Both the position numbers and the translations under genes were made by a program. A stretch of DNA of 64,000 nucleotides from Pseudomonas sp. RIT409. Lineage in GTDB: Bacteria; Pseudomonadota; Gammaproteobacteria; Pseudomonadales; Pseudomonadaceae. The notes beneath the pieces are model-generated. The model saw only the letters and a program-made list of their open reading frames with translations. It was not told the DNA's origin and searched no databases. Shown piece after piece: positions 27,738-36,286 of the stretch (the first letter of the stretch is position 1; each line of letters begins with the position of its first letter). The DNA lies in assembly GCF_003052515.2 (NCBI RefSeq), contig NZ_QARE02000003.1, forward strand, positions 338,698 through 402,697, in the 5' to 3' direction.

Positions 27738-28862
27738 TCATGCCACCGCCGTGCGGTTACGGCCCTGCGCCTTGGCGCAGAACAGCGCCTTGTCGGCGTC
27801 ATTGAGCAACGTCTGGAACGTCTGATCACGGGCCGTCATCGTTGCAACACCCAGGCTGGCGGTGATGACCTCGCCGTGATCGCAAGTCAATCGAGCGATG
27901 GCATCGCGCAACTGCTCAGCTCGCTTCTGCGCGTCGTCAGCCGCGGCATCGGTCAGCAGCAGCGCGAACTCTTCGCCGCCGAGCCGGCCGCTGATGTCGA
28001 CGTCCCGAACCGAGTCGCGGATGGCCGCGCCGATCTGCCGCAGCACCTGGTCCCCCGCCTGGTGGCCGTACGAGTCGTTGATCCGCTTGAAGTGATCGAT
28101 ATCCAACATCACCACGCTCAGCGCCAGACAGTGGCGCTTGCAATGGTCGAAGGTCTTCTCGGCCTGCCTTATAAAAGCCCGGCGGTTTTTCAAGCCCGTG
28201 AGTTCGTCGGTTTGCGCAGCATGGCTGGCGAGGCGGTGGGCATATTCCATTTCCCGCGTCGTGTAGAAAGCTCTTTCCATGGCTTCCGAGAGTTTGCGCG
28301 TTGCGCTAACCACGAAAGAGGCGAACACCAGAGACGCCACGGCCATGCCGACCTGAATGCCACCCGGCTGGCACAATAGCCACAATGTGCAGGGCAGCAG
28401 CACAAGGCCGATGGCGACGATGGTCATGGACCGGTAAGCCGAGTAACAGGACACCGCACTCACCGACATACCCACGGCGAATAACAGCACCAACGCCTGC
28501 GTCACCACGTCCACCGGCCCCATCAGTGATACGGCGCCACCGCCCCAGATGCCCGCGGACAAGGCCAGGGTGAGCCAATACTTCATCTCCCAACGTTCCG
28601 GCGTGCGCAGGTTGAGCGGGCTGCGGAACCACGCCCAGAGCAACAGCCCGCGCAGCAGCGTCGAGCCGCTGAGCAGGGACAGCCAGGTAATGACCAGCGC
28701 GTGGTCAACGCGCGCCCAGCACAAGCCGCTCAGCATCAGCGCGCCTAGCAGGCTGCCGGTCACCGAGAACACGCTTTGGCGAAACAGCAAATGCAAACGA
28801 TCCGCTCTGACCTGAGCGTTTATCAGGCCATCGCGCTCGTGTTGAAACTCTAGGAGATACAT
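27738..28862 (-). CDS. Membrane-bound diguanylate cyclase (GGDEF)
   Basis: A 374-residue protein. An N-terminal membrane region of about six hydrophobic segments (residues 25-190) is followed by a short helix and a GGDEF domain starting about residue 215 (TDELTGLKNRRAF). The catalytic loop is GGEEF, an active variant. The inhibitory I-site RxxD is present as RDVD, five residues upstream. It should make cyclic di-GMP from GTP and be product-inhibited. There is no EAL domain. It lies on the same strand downstream of hrpS, across a 177-base gap. Confidence 0.9.
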   Translation of the reverse strand: MYLLEFQHERDGLINAQVRADRLHLLFRQSVFSVTGSLLGALMLSGLCWARVDHALVITWLSLLSGSTLLRGLLLWAWFRSPLNLRTPERWEMKYWLTLALSAGIWGGGAVSLMGPVDVVTQALVLLFAVGMSVSAVSCYSAYRSMTIVAIGLVLLPCTLWLLCQPGGIQVGMAVASLVFASFVVSATRKLSEAMERAFYTTREMEYAHRLASHAAQTDELTGLKNRRAFIRQAEKTFDHCKRHCLALSVVMLDIDHFKRINDSYGHQAGDQVLRQIGAAIRDSVRDVDISGRLGGEEFALLLTDAAADDAQKRAEQLRDAIARLTCDHGEVITASLGVATMTARDQTFQTLLNDADKALFCAKAQGRNRTAVA

Positions 28863-29039
28863 CGGATAGGCCTGCCTACGTCACCCTGACTGACAGAGAT
28901 TGTGGCACCCTGCCATAACGCTAGACAACGTGCCAAGCGATAAACGAAGAAGAAAGGACGGTGAAAGCGCTAACGCCCGTTACATTACCCTCGAAACGCG
29001 CCTCCATTTCCCGCCCTGCATCCGAATGAGGGGCTCCCT

Positions 29040-29951
29040 TCAGACGTCCAACTCCTTCATGCGGTGATAGAGCGTGCGCCGGGGAATGTTCAACTCCTGA
29101 CTCACGGCATCGATGCTGTTGTTGTGACGCTTGAGGGCGGCCTGGATCAAGACCTTCTCGATCACCCGCAGCTGTGACTTGAGCCCAGTCGACGATTCGG
29201 TTTCTTCCTCTGTCGCGCTGCCAAGCAGCGGTACACCCAATACGAAGCGCTTGGCGGACGATTTCAGTTCCCGGATGTTGCCCGGCCAGTCGTGGTTCAA
29301 CAGGACATGGCTCAGCACCGTCCCAACCTCAGGCATGGCCAGCCCTGCATCCCTCGCCGCAGCCAGGGCAAAGCGGCGAAATAAAGGCAAAATCCGTTCG
29401 CGGCGGGCACGCAAGGGGGGAAGCTTGAGCGTCAATACGTTAAGACGGAAATAGAGATCTCGACGAAAACGCCCCGCCTCCACCAGTTCGTCCAGCGAAT
29501 GCTGCGCGGACGCGATGATGCACACGTCCAAGGCAATCGGGGACGTTGAACCGAGCCGCTCCACGGACCGAGTCTCCAGCACCCGCAACAGCTTGGCTTG
29601 CAAACTCAAGGGCATGCTGTCTATTTCGTCGAGGTACAGCGTTCCGCCTTGGGCGGCTTCGATATAGCCAACCCGGGAACGGTCCGCGCCGGTGTAAGCC
29701 CCGGTAACGACGCCAAACAACTCGCTTTCCGCCAGCGATTCCGGAATTGCCGCGCAGTTCATCGCGACCAGCCGCCCCTTGCGCCCGGACAACTCGTGGA
29801 TGCGCTGGGCCGCGGTGTCCTTCCCGGTACCGGTTTCGCCCGACAGCAGCACGTCAATCCCCAGTTGCGAAATGCTTTGAGCCACGACCGTCAGGTTCGG
29901 CAGATGACGATCGTCCTCCAATTGCTCATCGAAAAAATCGTACACACTCAT
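29040..29951 (-). CDS. hrpS: HrpS-like sigma-54 enhancer-binding protein
   Basis: A 303-residue AAA+ activator without an N-terminal receiver domain. It has Walker A GETGTGKD (38-45), sigma-54-contacting loop GAYTGA (84-89, Tyr in place of Phe), Walker B TLYLDEID (104-111) and a C-terminal Fis-type helix-turn-helix (AVSQELNIPRRTLYHRMKEL). Length and layout match HrpS of P. syringae, which with HrpR activates hrpL. Here no hrpA, hrpL, hrc or effector gene follows; the next gene is a diguanylate cyclase. Confidence 0.82.
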   Translation of the reverse strand: MSVYDFFDEQLEDDRHLPNLTVVAQSISQLGIDVLLSGETGTGKDTAAQRIHELSGRKGRLVAMNCAAIPESLAESELFGVVTGAYTGADRSRVGYIEAAQGGTLYLDEIDSMPLSLQAKLLRVLETRSVERLGSTSPIALDVCIIASAQHSLDELVEAGRFRRDLYFRLNVLTLKLPPLRARRERILPLFRRFALAAARDAGLAMPEVGTVLSHVLLNHDWPGNIRELKSSAKRFVLGVPLLGSATEEETESSTGLKSQLRVIEKVLIQAALKRHNNSIDAVSQELNIPRRTLYHRMKELDV

Positions 29952-30038
29952 TCACGACCTCTGGCAGTTCAAGCGCCGGCAGCCTCACGGGCATAGCAGA
30001 CCTTTGACACGGATCACGAGACCACAAGGCTTGCGCGA

Positions 30039-30986
30039 TTAAGACAGCAAGGGGTCGGCCGCGCCTTGGCACGACAGGCCCAGTTCCTTCATACGGTGGT
30101 ACAGCGTCCGGCGAGGAATCTCGAGTTCCTGCAGCACGGCATCCAGGCGATGCTTGTGACGCTTCAAGGCGTCCTCGATGAGCATCTTCTCGATCACCCG
30201 CAACTGGGTTTTCAGCCCCGTCTCAGGATCGCGGTCCGGCTCGATGTCGGCGCCCAGCAGCGGAAACCCGAGAACGAAACGCTTGGCCGCTGATTTCAGC
30301 TCACGGATGTTGCCCGGCCAGGCATGGCTGAGCAGCAACTGCACGAGACCGTTACTCAATACAGGCACCGCGCGGCCAAATTCGCGAGCGATCGTCTGGG
30401 TGAACTGGTCGAACAACGGCAAAATCTGTTCGCGGCGATTGCGCAGGGCTGGCGTTTGAATGGTCAGCACGTTGAGCCGGAAAAACAGATCACGACGAAA
30501 ATGCCCTTGTTCCACGAGTTCATCCAGCGGCCTCTGAGATGAGGCGATGACCCGCAGGTCTACCGGAATGAAGGTAGTGGAGCCCAACCGCTCGATGCCT
30601 CGAGTTTCCAGGATCCTCAACAGCTTGGCCTGTAGGCTCAGCGGCATGCTGTCGATCTCGTCCAGATAGAGGGTGCCGCCGCTGGACGCCTCGATGTACC
30701 CCTCTCGCGCACGGTTGACCCCGGTGTAGGCGCCATTCACCACGCCGAACAGTTGACTCTCGGCCAGCCCCTCAGGGATGGCGGCGCAGTTCATGCCAAC
30801 GAAGGCACCGGTGCGACCTGACAGCGCGTGAACACACTTGGCCAGCGTATCCTTCCCCGTTCCGGTTTCACCGCACAACAACAGATCCATACTCAAGTTC
30901 GCAGTGTTCATTGCGATCTGATGAATATCGAGTGCTGCGTTTCCCCCAAATGACGCCCAACCGCTTACATCGATTTCTTCCTTCAT
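30039..30986 (-). CDS. hrpR: HrpR-like sigma-54 enhancer-binding protein
   Basis: A 315-residue receiver-less AAA+ activator, paralogous to the hrpS product. It has Walker A GETGTGKD (39-46), loop GAYTGV (85-90), Walker B TLYLDEID, and a C-terminal helix-turn-helix AVLQELEIPRRTLYHRMKEL. The tandem order hrpR then hrpS with an 86-base gap is that of P. syringae, where the two form a hetero-hexamer. The start has AGAGG five bases upstream. Its usual control by the Lon protease and HrpV/HrpG cannot be assessed, because those genes are absent here. Confidence 0.82.
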   Translation of the reverse strand: MKEEIDVSGWASFGGNAALDIHQIAMNTANLSMDLLLCGETGTGKDTLAKCVHALSGRTGAFVGMNCAAIPEGLAESQLFGVVNGAYTGVNRAREGYIEASSGGTLYLDEIDSMPLSLQAKLLRILETRGIERLGSTTFIPVDLRVIASSQRPLDELVEQGHFRRDLFFRLNVLTIQTPALRNRREQILPLFDQFTQTIAREFGRAVPVLSNGLVQLLLSHAWPGNIRELKSAAKRFVLGFPLLGADIEPDRDPETGLKTQLRVIEKMLIEDALKRHKHRLDAVLQELEIPRRTLYHRMKELGLSCQGAADPLLS

Positions 30987-31552
30987 CGATACCTCTCAAG
31001 TGGGTGCAAGCGAGTTATTAGTATCACGCTTTACAAAGGCAGCAATATTTAATTTTAGTTCCCGTACTTGATGAGAACCCTGTCACAGCTCAGTAAGTGA
31101 TATCAGTATGATTTCACTGAAACCTTTACCCCTGTCCGAGGCTGCCGTTCAAACGTTTATTTAAAATTTCAGCTTGCCTTATTTTGCGGGTTGACTTAAT
31201 GGGAATCCGACCACAGCACAGGATATCGAAATCGATTTATACCCTTTGATATCAATGACTTACGGCACTTTATTGTCAATTCTTCCATGCTCGTCCAAGC
31301 CCGCGCCGATGAGTCAGACCGGGTCACGAGATGTTTACCCTTATCTTAAGCAATCGCTCTCATGCCGAGCGCAAACCGAGAAAGCTTTATATATCAGCGG
31401 CACATTAAAGATTAAAAAAAAAGCCACCCCGAAGTTTTAAATTATCCTGATCAGCAGTTGAAATGACCTGTCAGAAATTTCCGAGCGTGCGCTTTCTTAA
31501 ATAAATTAATTCAGACACATCGAAAGCGCGCCCGAAGATTAATCAACTCATG

Positions 31553-31592
31553 CGTTCGGAAAACCAACTAAGCCTATTCGGTTTTCCGAACG
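31553..31592. repeat. 13-bp perfect inverted repeat
   Basis: CGTTCGGAAAACC (31553-31565) and GGTTTTCCGAACG (31580-31592) are separated by 14 bases. No T run follows. It may be a regulator binding site, an element end or an RNA hairpin. Confidence 0.7.
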
Positions 31593-31616
31593 AAACATGG
31601 ACGGGTGTTAGATCAT

Positions 31617-31651
31617 GGCGCGAAGCCCCCATTTTTAGGGGGGCTGGCGCC
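31617..31651. repeat. Long imperfect hairpin
   Basis: GGCGCGAAGCCCCC (31617-31630) pairs with GGGGGCTGGCGCC (31639-31651) around the loop ATTTTTAG, with a small mismatch inside. It lies 25 bases from the preceding inverted repeat. There is no terminator-type T tract on either side. Confidence 0.65.
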
Positions 31652-32040
31652 TCACTCAGGTCAGACTTTCGATGAGCACCTGCTAAATCGTTTGTGCATC
31701 GAAGCGACGCCGGGCCCTTGGGATCCAACTAAGATGGCCATCTGGAAGTGTGGTGGGAGCATGTCGCCGCATTCATTAGTAGGCTAACGACCAAGAAAAC
31801 GATGTTTCAGGATATGTCGAACTAAGCCACTTCCCATGGTATCGACGTAGGGTTGCGCGGGTCGCAAAAAGTTCACCGCAAAAAACAGGCTTCTACAGCG
31901 ATAATTGCCGTTACTGAACGCTTGTCGGAACGTCAGCAAAAATGTCGGCGAAAAATCGCCCCGTTTCGGTGCTTCGCGCGAGGGAATCGCGCATTTTTGC
32001 GCAGGTTCGAATCATTCCACTGGTGGCGAAGAGGCCGGCT

Positions 32041-33153
32041 TCAGGGCAGCGACCTGACGGACGGTGTCACCGGGGTGCCGCTGACAGCCAGTGCTTCGCC
32101 TTGCGCTGGGCTCAACCTGGCAAGGCCCGCCTTGACCTGACTCGCCTGTTCCCTGGGTACCAGCAAATGTGCGGGGCCGTCCACCGTTCGTTGCCGCAGG
32201 AACGCTGGGTTGAGCCTCAAGAGCACCGCTTCGTCGATTCCCGCCGTGGAGGCCAGTTGTCGAAGGTCCACGGGGCGGGACAGTTCGATGGCCATGAAAT
32301 AAGGCGAATTGGCCACAGGGTTGAGGTCGACCCCGTACGCGCCCGGCTCGCGTACCAACATCGAGAGCGCGAGCAACCGGGGCACGTAGTCTTGTGTTTC
32401 TCGCGGCAGACTCAAATGCCAATAGTCGGTGGGCAAACCGCGTTGTCGATTGGCGGCAATGGCGCGCCCCACCGTACCTTCACCGGCGTTATAGGCGGCC
32501 ATCGCCAGCAGCCAGTCTCCGTCGAATTGGTCATGCAGCCGAGTCAGGTAGTCCATCGCCGCTTTGCTGGACGCGACCACGTCGCGCCGCCCGTCGTACC
32601 ACGCCGTCTGCCGCAGATTGAAATCACGACCGGTGGCCGCCATGAACTGCCAAAGACCGGCGGCATCCCGTACTGAATTGGCTTGAGGGTTGTAGGCGCT
32701 TTCCACGATGGGCAGCAATGCCAGTTCGGGAGGCATGCCCCGAACGTCCAGGCTCTCGGCGATGAAATGCAGATAAGGGCCCGCCCGCAGACTGGCAGTG
32801 CGCAAAAACCCCGGCTTGCTCAGCAGCCAGTCGCGCTGACGTTCGATACGCGCATTCAGGCCGTTCTGGTCCACCAGGGTGAACCCCTGCCCCAACCGAC
32901 CCCAGATGTCGTTGCCATCGTACGCCACGGGAACGGCGCGCCTTGGCGCGACGTCCCTTTCGGACGAGCGGTTGAGGCCCGCCACCAGCCGGGGGGTGCG
33001 CTCCACCGACGGTGCAGGTGGATAGCCCACCATTGCCGAATAGTCGACTGCCTGACAGGCCGCCGTGCACATCAGCGTGACGCTCAGCGCGCTGCCGCGC
33101 AGTTGACGAAGGAACCTGAAGGGGGTGCTGAAGGGAAGCGGAACGGGTGGCAT
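32041..33153 (-). CDS. MltD-type membrane-bound lytic murein transglycosylase
   Basis: A 370-residue exported lytic transglycosylase that cleaves MurNAc-GlcNAc bonds with anhydro-MurNAc formation. A signal segment (about 15-33) ends in TAACQ, possibly a weak lipobox. The SLT domain has catalytic E151 in LLPIVESAYNP, AGLWQFM (165-171) and AMAAYNAGEG. The C-terminal part looks like a degenerate LysM region. It is encoded upstream of and on the same strand as hrpR, about 1 kb away. P. syringae has the type III-linked transglycosylase HrpH beside hrpR, so this may be its counterpart or ordinary MltD. Confidence 0.82.
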   Translation of the reverse strand: MPPVPLPFSTPFRFLRQLRGSALSVTLMCTAACQAVDYSAMVGYPPAPSVERTPRLVAGLNRSSERDVAPRRAVPVAYDGNDIWGRLGQGFTLVDQNGLNARIERQRDWLLSKPGFLRTASLRAGPYLHFIAESLDVRGMPPELALLPIVESAYNPQANSVRDAAGLWQFMAATGRDFNLRQTAWYDGRRDVVASSKAAMDYLTRLHDQFDGDWLLAMAAYNAGEGTVGRAIAANRQRGLPTDYWHLSLPRETQDYVPRLLALSMLVREPGAYGVDLNPVANSPYFMAIELSRPVDLRQLASTAGIDEAVLLRLNPAFLRQRTVDGPAHLLVPREQASQVKAGLARLSPAQGEALAVSGTPVTPSVRSLP

Positions 33154-33231
33154 GGCGTGCGGGTCCGGAAAGCGATCTCCTTGGGTGGCCCGCGCGGCCA
33201 AGCGGTTCCCTGCGGTTACGCCAGCCGCGCA

Positions 33232-34113
33232 TCAGCCCTTCGACCAGCGTTCCACAGTGCGCACCAGTTCGGTGAGGTCCCGGTCGCCGCCATCCTGCTG
33301 AGCGGCGACGGCCCACAATTGCCGCGCAGCGTTGCCTAACCACATTGGCACGCCCAAGGCCTGGCACTCTTCCACTGCCAGCCCTATGTCCTTGCAGACG
33401 CTGGCAACCGGGAAGCCGAAATCAAAGCTCCCTGGCAGCACATGTTTGGGGAATTTGTCCAACGTGGCGCCGTTCTTGCCGCTGCCGGCATTGATCACCG
33501 CCATCATCACCTCGGGGTCGAGCCCGCCTTTGACACCGGCCACGAAGGCCTCGCTGGTGATCGCGAACGCCGTGGTGGACAGCATGTTGTTCAGCAGCTT
33601 GAGCAGTTGCCCCTGCCCGGGCTGCTCGCCGACGATGAACACCTTGCCAAAGACGTCGAACAGCGGGCGCACGTGCTCGACCACGGCGGGCTTGCCCGCG
33701 ATCATCAGCGCCAGGGTGCCTTTGCTCGCGCCCGCAGCACCGCCACTCACGGGCGCGTCCACGGTTTCGATCCCGTGGGCGGCCAGACCGGCAGCGACCT
33801 CGCGTTCGGCACGCGAACCTACCGTCGATAGGTCCACAAGGATGCGCACCGCGCGTCCCTCGACGATCCCGCCGGCGCCCAGCGCCACGGTCTTGAAGAT
33901 AGCCGGGCTCGGGAGGCTGGTGAAAATCACGGACGCCGTGTCCGCGACTTCTTTAACGCTCCCGGCGACCTGAGCACCGAGCGTGCCCAATTCAGCGACG
34001 GCATTGGCATCCTGGTCATAGATGACCAAGGCATGTCCTTGCTCCAATAGACGGCGAGCCATGGGCCGCCCCATGACCCCCACGCCGATGAAGCCCAAGG
34101 GTTGATCAGCCAT
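33232..34113 (-). CDS. 3-hydroxyisobutyrate dehydrogenase-family oxidoreductase (paralogue 1)
   Basis: A 293-residue beta-hydroxyacid dehydrogenase. It has the N-terminal dinucleotide motif GFIGVGVMGRPMA, the substrate motif DAPVSGGAAGA, and the catalytic Lys in GQLLKLLNN. Relatives reduce tartronate semialdehyde or oxidise 3-hydroxyisobutyrate. It is the last catabolic gene of the long minus-strand operon and overlaps the PrpD-like gene by 8 bases. It is one of three paralogues in 10 kb. The start follows AGGAAT. Confidence 0.87.
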   Translation of the reverse strand: MADQPLGFIGVGVMGRPMARRLLEQGHALVIYDQDANAVAELGTLGAQVAGSVKEVADTASVIFTSLPSPAIFKTVALGAGGIVEGRAVRILVDLSTVGSRAEREVAAGLAAHGIETVDAPVSGGAAGASKGTLALMIAGKPAVVEHVRPLFDVFGKVFIVGEQPGQGQLLKLLNNMLSTTAFAITSEAFVAGVKGGLDPEVMMAVINAGSGKNGATLDKFPKHVLPGSFDFGFPVASVCKDIGLAVEECQALGVPMWLGNAARQLWAVAAQQDGGDRDLTELVRTVERWSKG

Positions 34114-35470
34114 GATGAATTCCTGCGAATGAGTGACTGGCCAAGCGCATGACGGCGCCCGCGTCGGATGAATGTTCCAGCGCCCACACGGCATCGATCA
34201 AGGGGTCAGGCAGGCAGCCCGAACCTCCGAGCGCCGCCAGTTCGCGCAGTTTGTCTTCGAGAAAACGGTCGCTGAGAGGGGCACCAAGGCTGCCCAATGA
34301 CGCCTCGACCCGATGGGTCAACGGTTCTCGATGATGAAAGTGGATCTGAACCTGTGCTGCCTCGACCCGGTAACGGTCGTCGTCAATGAAGTGCACCCGT
34401 TCATGCAGCGCCCGCAGGCGGGCGTCGTTCACCGCCGCATCGCTGAACTCCGCCAGCCCTGCCTTGCCTGTTGCCAGGGCGACGGCCACGGCATGCTGGG
34501 CACTGACCTGTGACTGCCGGCCCTCCCGGACGCCGGGCCGGTCGGTGCGTTGCCGCAGCAGCGGATGCCCAGTCAGCTCGATCCGGGCGATGTCATCCAG
34601 CGACCAGGTTCGCCCGTGGGCCAGCGCCAGGCAGGCTTCGATGACGGGGTTGAGCACCACGCCGCAGGGCCAGGGCTTGTAGGTGTTGGCCATCAAGGCC
34701 CAGTGCTCGCCCCAACCGGCACAGATCGTGTCGACGCGTGGCTGTTCACCGAACACGCGCAGGAACCCATGCTCGCCTTCCAGCGGCTGATCAGGTCCGG
34801 CAAAGCCGTCCTGCGCGAGCAAGGCCGACAGCAATCCATTGCGGGCTGCATTGCCCACCCCCATGCTTTTTGCCGCAGTGCCGAGCGTTTCCACCAGGCC
34901 AGAGGCCTGCGCACTGGCATTGCCCAGCGCCCACCGCAGTTGCGTTGCGGTCAGGCCTAGCAATTTCCCCACGGCCATCGCCGCGCCGAACACACCGCAC
35001 GTTGCGGTGATGTGCCAACCCCGTCGGTAATGCTCGGGAGAAATGGCCATGGCCAACCGGCATTCCGCTTCGACACCCAACGCGAAGGCCAGCAACAGTT
35101 GCGGCCCGGATACCTTCCGGGTTTCTGCCACTGCGAACAGCGCTGCCGCGACAGGTGCGGTGGGGTGCAGGATGGTGGGCATGTGAGTGTCGTCGTAATC
35201 GAACACATTGGCGCTCATTGCGTTCAGCGATGCGGCGCCGAGCATGTCCAGTGTCCCTTCCCGACCCACGACGTGAGCCGGTCCCAACGCGCTGAAACGG
35301 CTGATCAACCGGGTCGCCGTAGCCATATCGGGGTCGCTGCAGCCGGCCAGCGCCGCTGCGAAATAATTGATCAATGCCCGCTGGGCCTCGTGCCGTACCG
35401 CCGTGGGCAGATCGGCCCAGCAGCTACGCTCGATGAACTCAGCCAACTGGAGGCTCAGGGTGCTGCTCAT
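34106..35470 (-). CDS. MmgE/PrpD family protein
   Basis: A 454-residue protein of the 2-methylcitrate dehydratase / cis-aconitate decarboxylase superfamily. Typical segments are NYFAAALAGCSDPD, the conserved NVFDYDDTHMPTILHPTAPV and NTYKPWPCGV. Members dehydrate, decarboxylate or epimerise tricarboxylic acids and related compounds. There is no prp operon nearby, so propionate catabolism is unlikely. The start at 35470 was chosen (MSSTLSLQ); an alternative lies ten codons upstream. It is translationally coupled to the downstream dehydrogenase. Confidence 0.85.
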   Translation of the reverse strand: MSSTLSLQLAEFIERSCWADLPTAVRHEAQRALINYFAAALAGCSDPDMATATRLISRFSALGPAHVVGREGTLDMLGAASLNAMSANVFDYDDTHMPTILHPTAPVAAALFAVAETRKVSGPQLLLAFALGVEAECRLAMAISPEHYRRGWHITATCGVFGAAMAVGKLLGLTATQLRWALGNASAQASGLVETLGTAAKSMGVGNAARNGLLSALLAQDGFAGPDQPLEGEHGFLRVFGEQPRVDTICAGWGEHWALMANTYKPWPCGVVLNPVIEACLALAHGRTWSLDDIARIELTGHPLLRQRTDRPGVREGRQSQVSAQHAVAVALATGKAGLAEFSDAAVNDARLRALHERVHFIDDDRYRVEAAQVQIHFHHREPLTHRVEASLGSLGAPLSDRFLEDKLRELAALGGSGCLPDPLIDAVWALEHSSDAGAVMRLASHSFAGIHHG

Positions 35471-35518
35471 GGGCTTTTTCACCGTTGTCAGGGGGTCCAT
35501 ATCAAAGGCTATCCGGGC

Positions 35519-36286
35519 CTAGCCGGCCATCCACCCGTCGTCCACGGGCAGGGTCGCGCCGGTGATCGAGCCGGCCGACTCGCTGCACAGGTAGACGATC
35601 AAATCCGCCACGTGAGAGGCGTCGACGAAGCGGCCGGTCGCCTGCTTGCCTTGCAGGAACATCCGCGTCGCGGTGTCACGGTCCAGCTGCTTGTCTGCCA
35701 TCAGCGCCCTCAGGCGCCCTTCGATGTTGGGTGTCAGGACCGAGCCAGGACTGACCGCATTGCAGGTGATGCCTTGGCCTTGGGTTTCCACCGCCACTGC
35801 CCGGGTCATCCCGAGCAGCGCGGTCTTGGTGGTGACGTAATCGACACGATTGGCAATGCCGCGCGCGCCGTACGCCGAGGACAGATTGACGATCCGTCCC
35901 CACTGGCGAGCACGCATACCCGGCAGCACGCTCTGAATGGCACGCAAAGCGGCGGTCAGGTTCACCGCCAGCGCCTGATTCCAGTGGGCCAGCGGGAAGT
36001 CTTCGATCGGCGAGAAATACCGCACCACGGCGTTATTGACCAACACATCGACGGGGCCTGCCTCGGCAAACAAGTGCTCGATCTGATCGATGTCCGACAG
36101 ATCGGCATACACGTAGCGCACATTCACCCCATGCTTGCTCATCAATTCATCACAGGTGTGGCCCATCGTGTCCGCTGCCGCCAATCCATGCAGCACCACC
36201 TGGCAACCCGCCGCCGCCAGGCGCGCGCCGATGGCCAGCCCGAGCCCATCGGACGACCCGGTCACCAGGGCCGTTTTGCCTTTCAT
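35519..36286 (-). CDS. Short-chain dehydrogenase/reductase
   Basis: A 255-residue classical SDR. It has cofactor motif TGSSDGLG (about 9-16), VNNAVV, catalytic Ser in NLSSAYG, YVTTK active-site Tyr/Lys, and a C-terminal PVDDGWMAG like 3-hydroxybutyrate dehydrogenases. The substrate is unknown and presumably an intermediate of the cluster's pathway. The start overlaps the lactonase-like gene stop by 4 bases (ATGA). Confidence 0.87.
   Translation of the reverse strand: MKGKTALVTGSSDGLGLAIGARLAAAGCQVVLHGLAAADTMGHTCDELMSKHGVNVRYVYADLSDIDQIEHLFAEAGPVDVLVNNAVVRYFSPIEDFPLAHWNQALAVNLTAALRAIQSVLPGMRARQWGRIVNLSSAYGARGIANRVDYVTTKTALLGMTRAVAVETQGQGITCNAVSPGSVLTPNIEGRLRALMADKQLDRDTATRMFLQGKQATGRFVDASHVADLIVYLCSESAGSITGATLPVDDGWMAG

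Larger units (their letters stand above)
30987..32040. other. AT-rich non-coding region upstream of hrpR
   Basis: About 1 kb without a credible gene, clearly richer in A and T than its surroundings up to about 31560. The hrpRS promoter must lie near 31000-31200. Two strong inverted repeats (31553-31592 and 31617-31651) mark its middle. It could be the scar of a lost island or an uncharacterised regulatory region or RNA. Confidence 0.5.

Noticed and set aside
28905..28925. A second sigma-54-like sequence (TGGCACCCTGCCATAA) near the diguanylate cyclase
   Set aside because: The -12 TTGC element is absent, so it does not fit RpoN promoters.
31246..31787. Short open frames in the AT-rich region upstream of hrpR
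   Set aside because: Composition is random-looking, starts lack ribosome sites, and they span inverted repeats.
26386..33153. Hrp boxes (GGAACC-N15/16-CCACNNA) as sign of a HrpL regulon
   Set aside because: No match was found by eye in front of any gene of this stretch.
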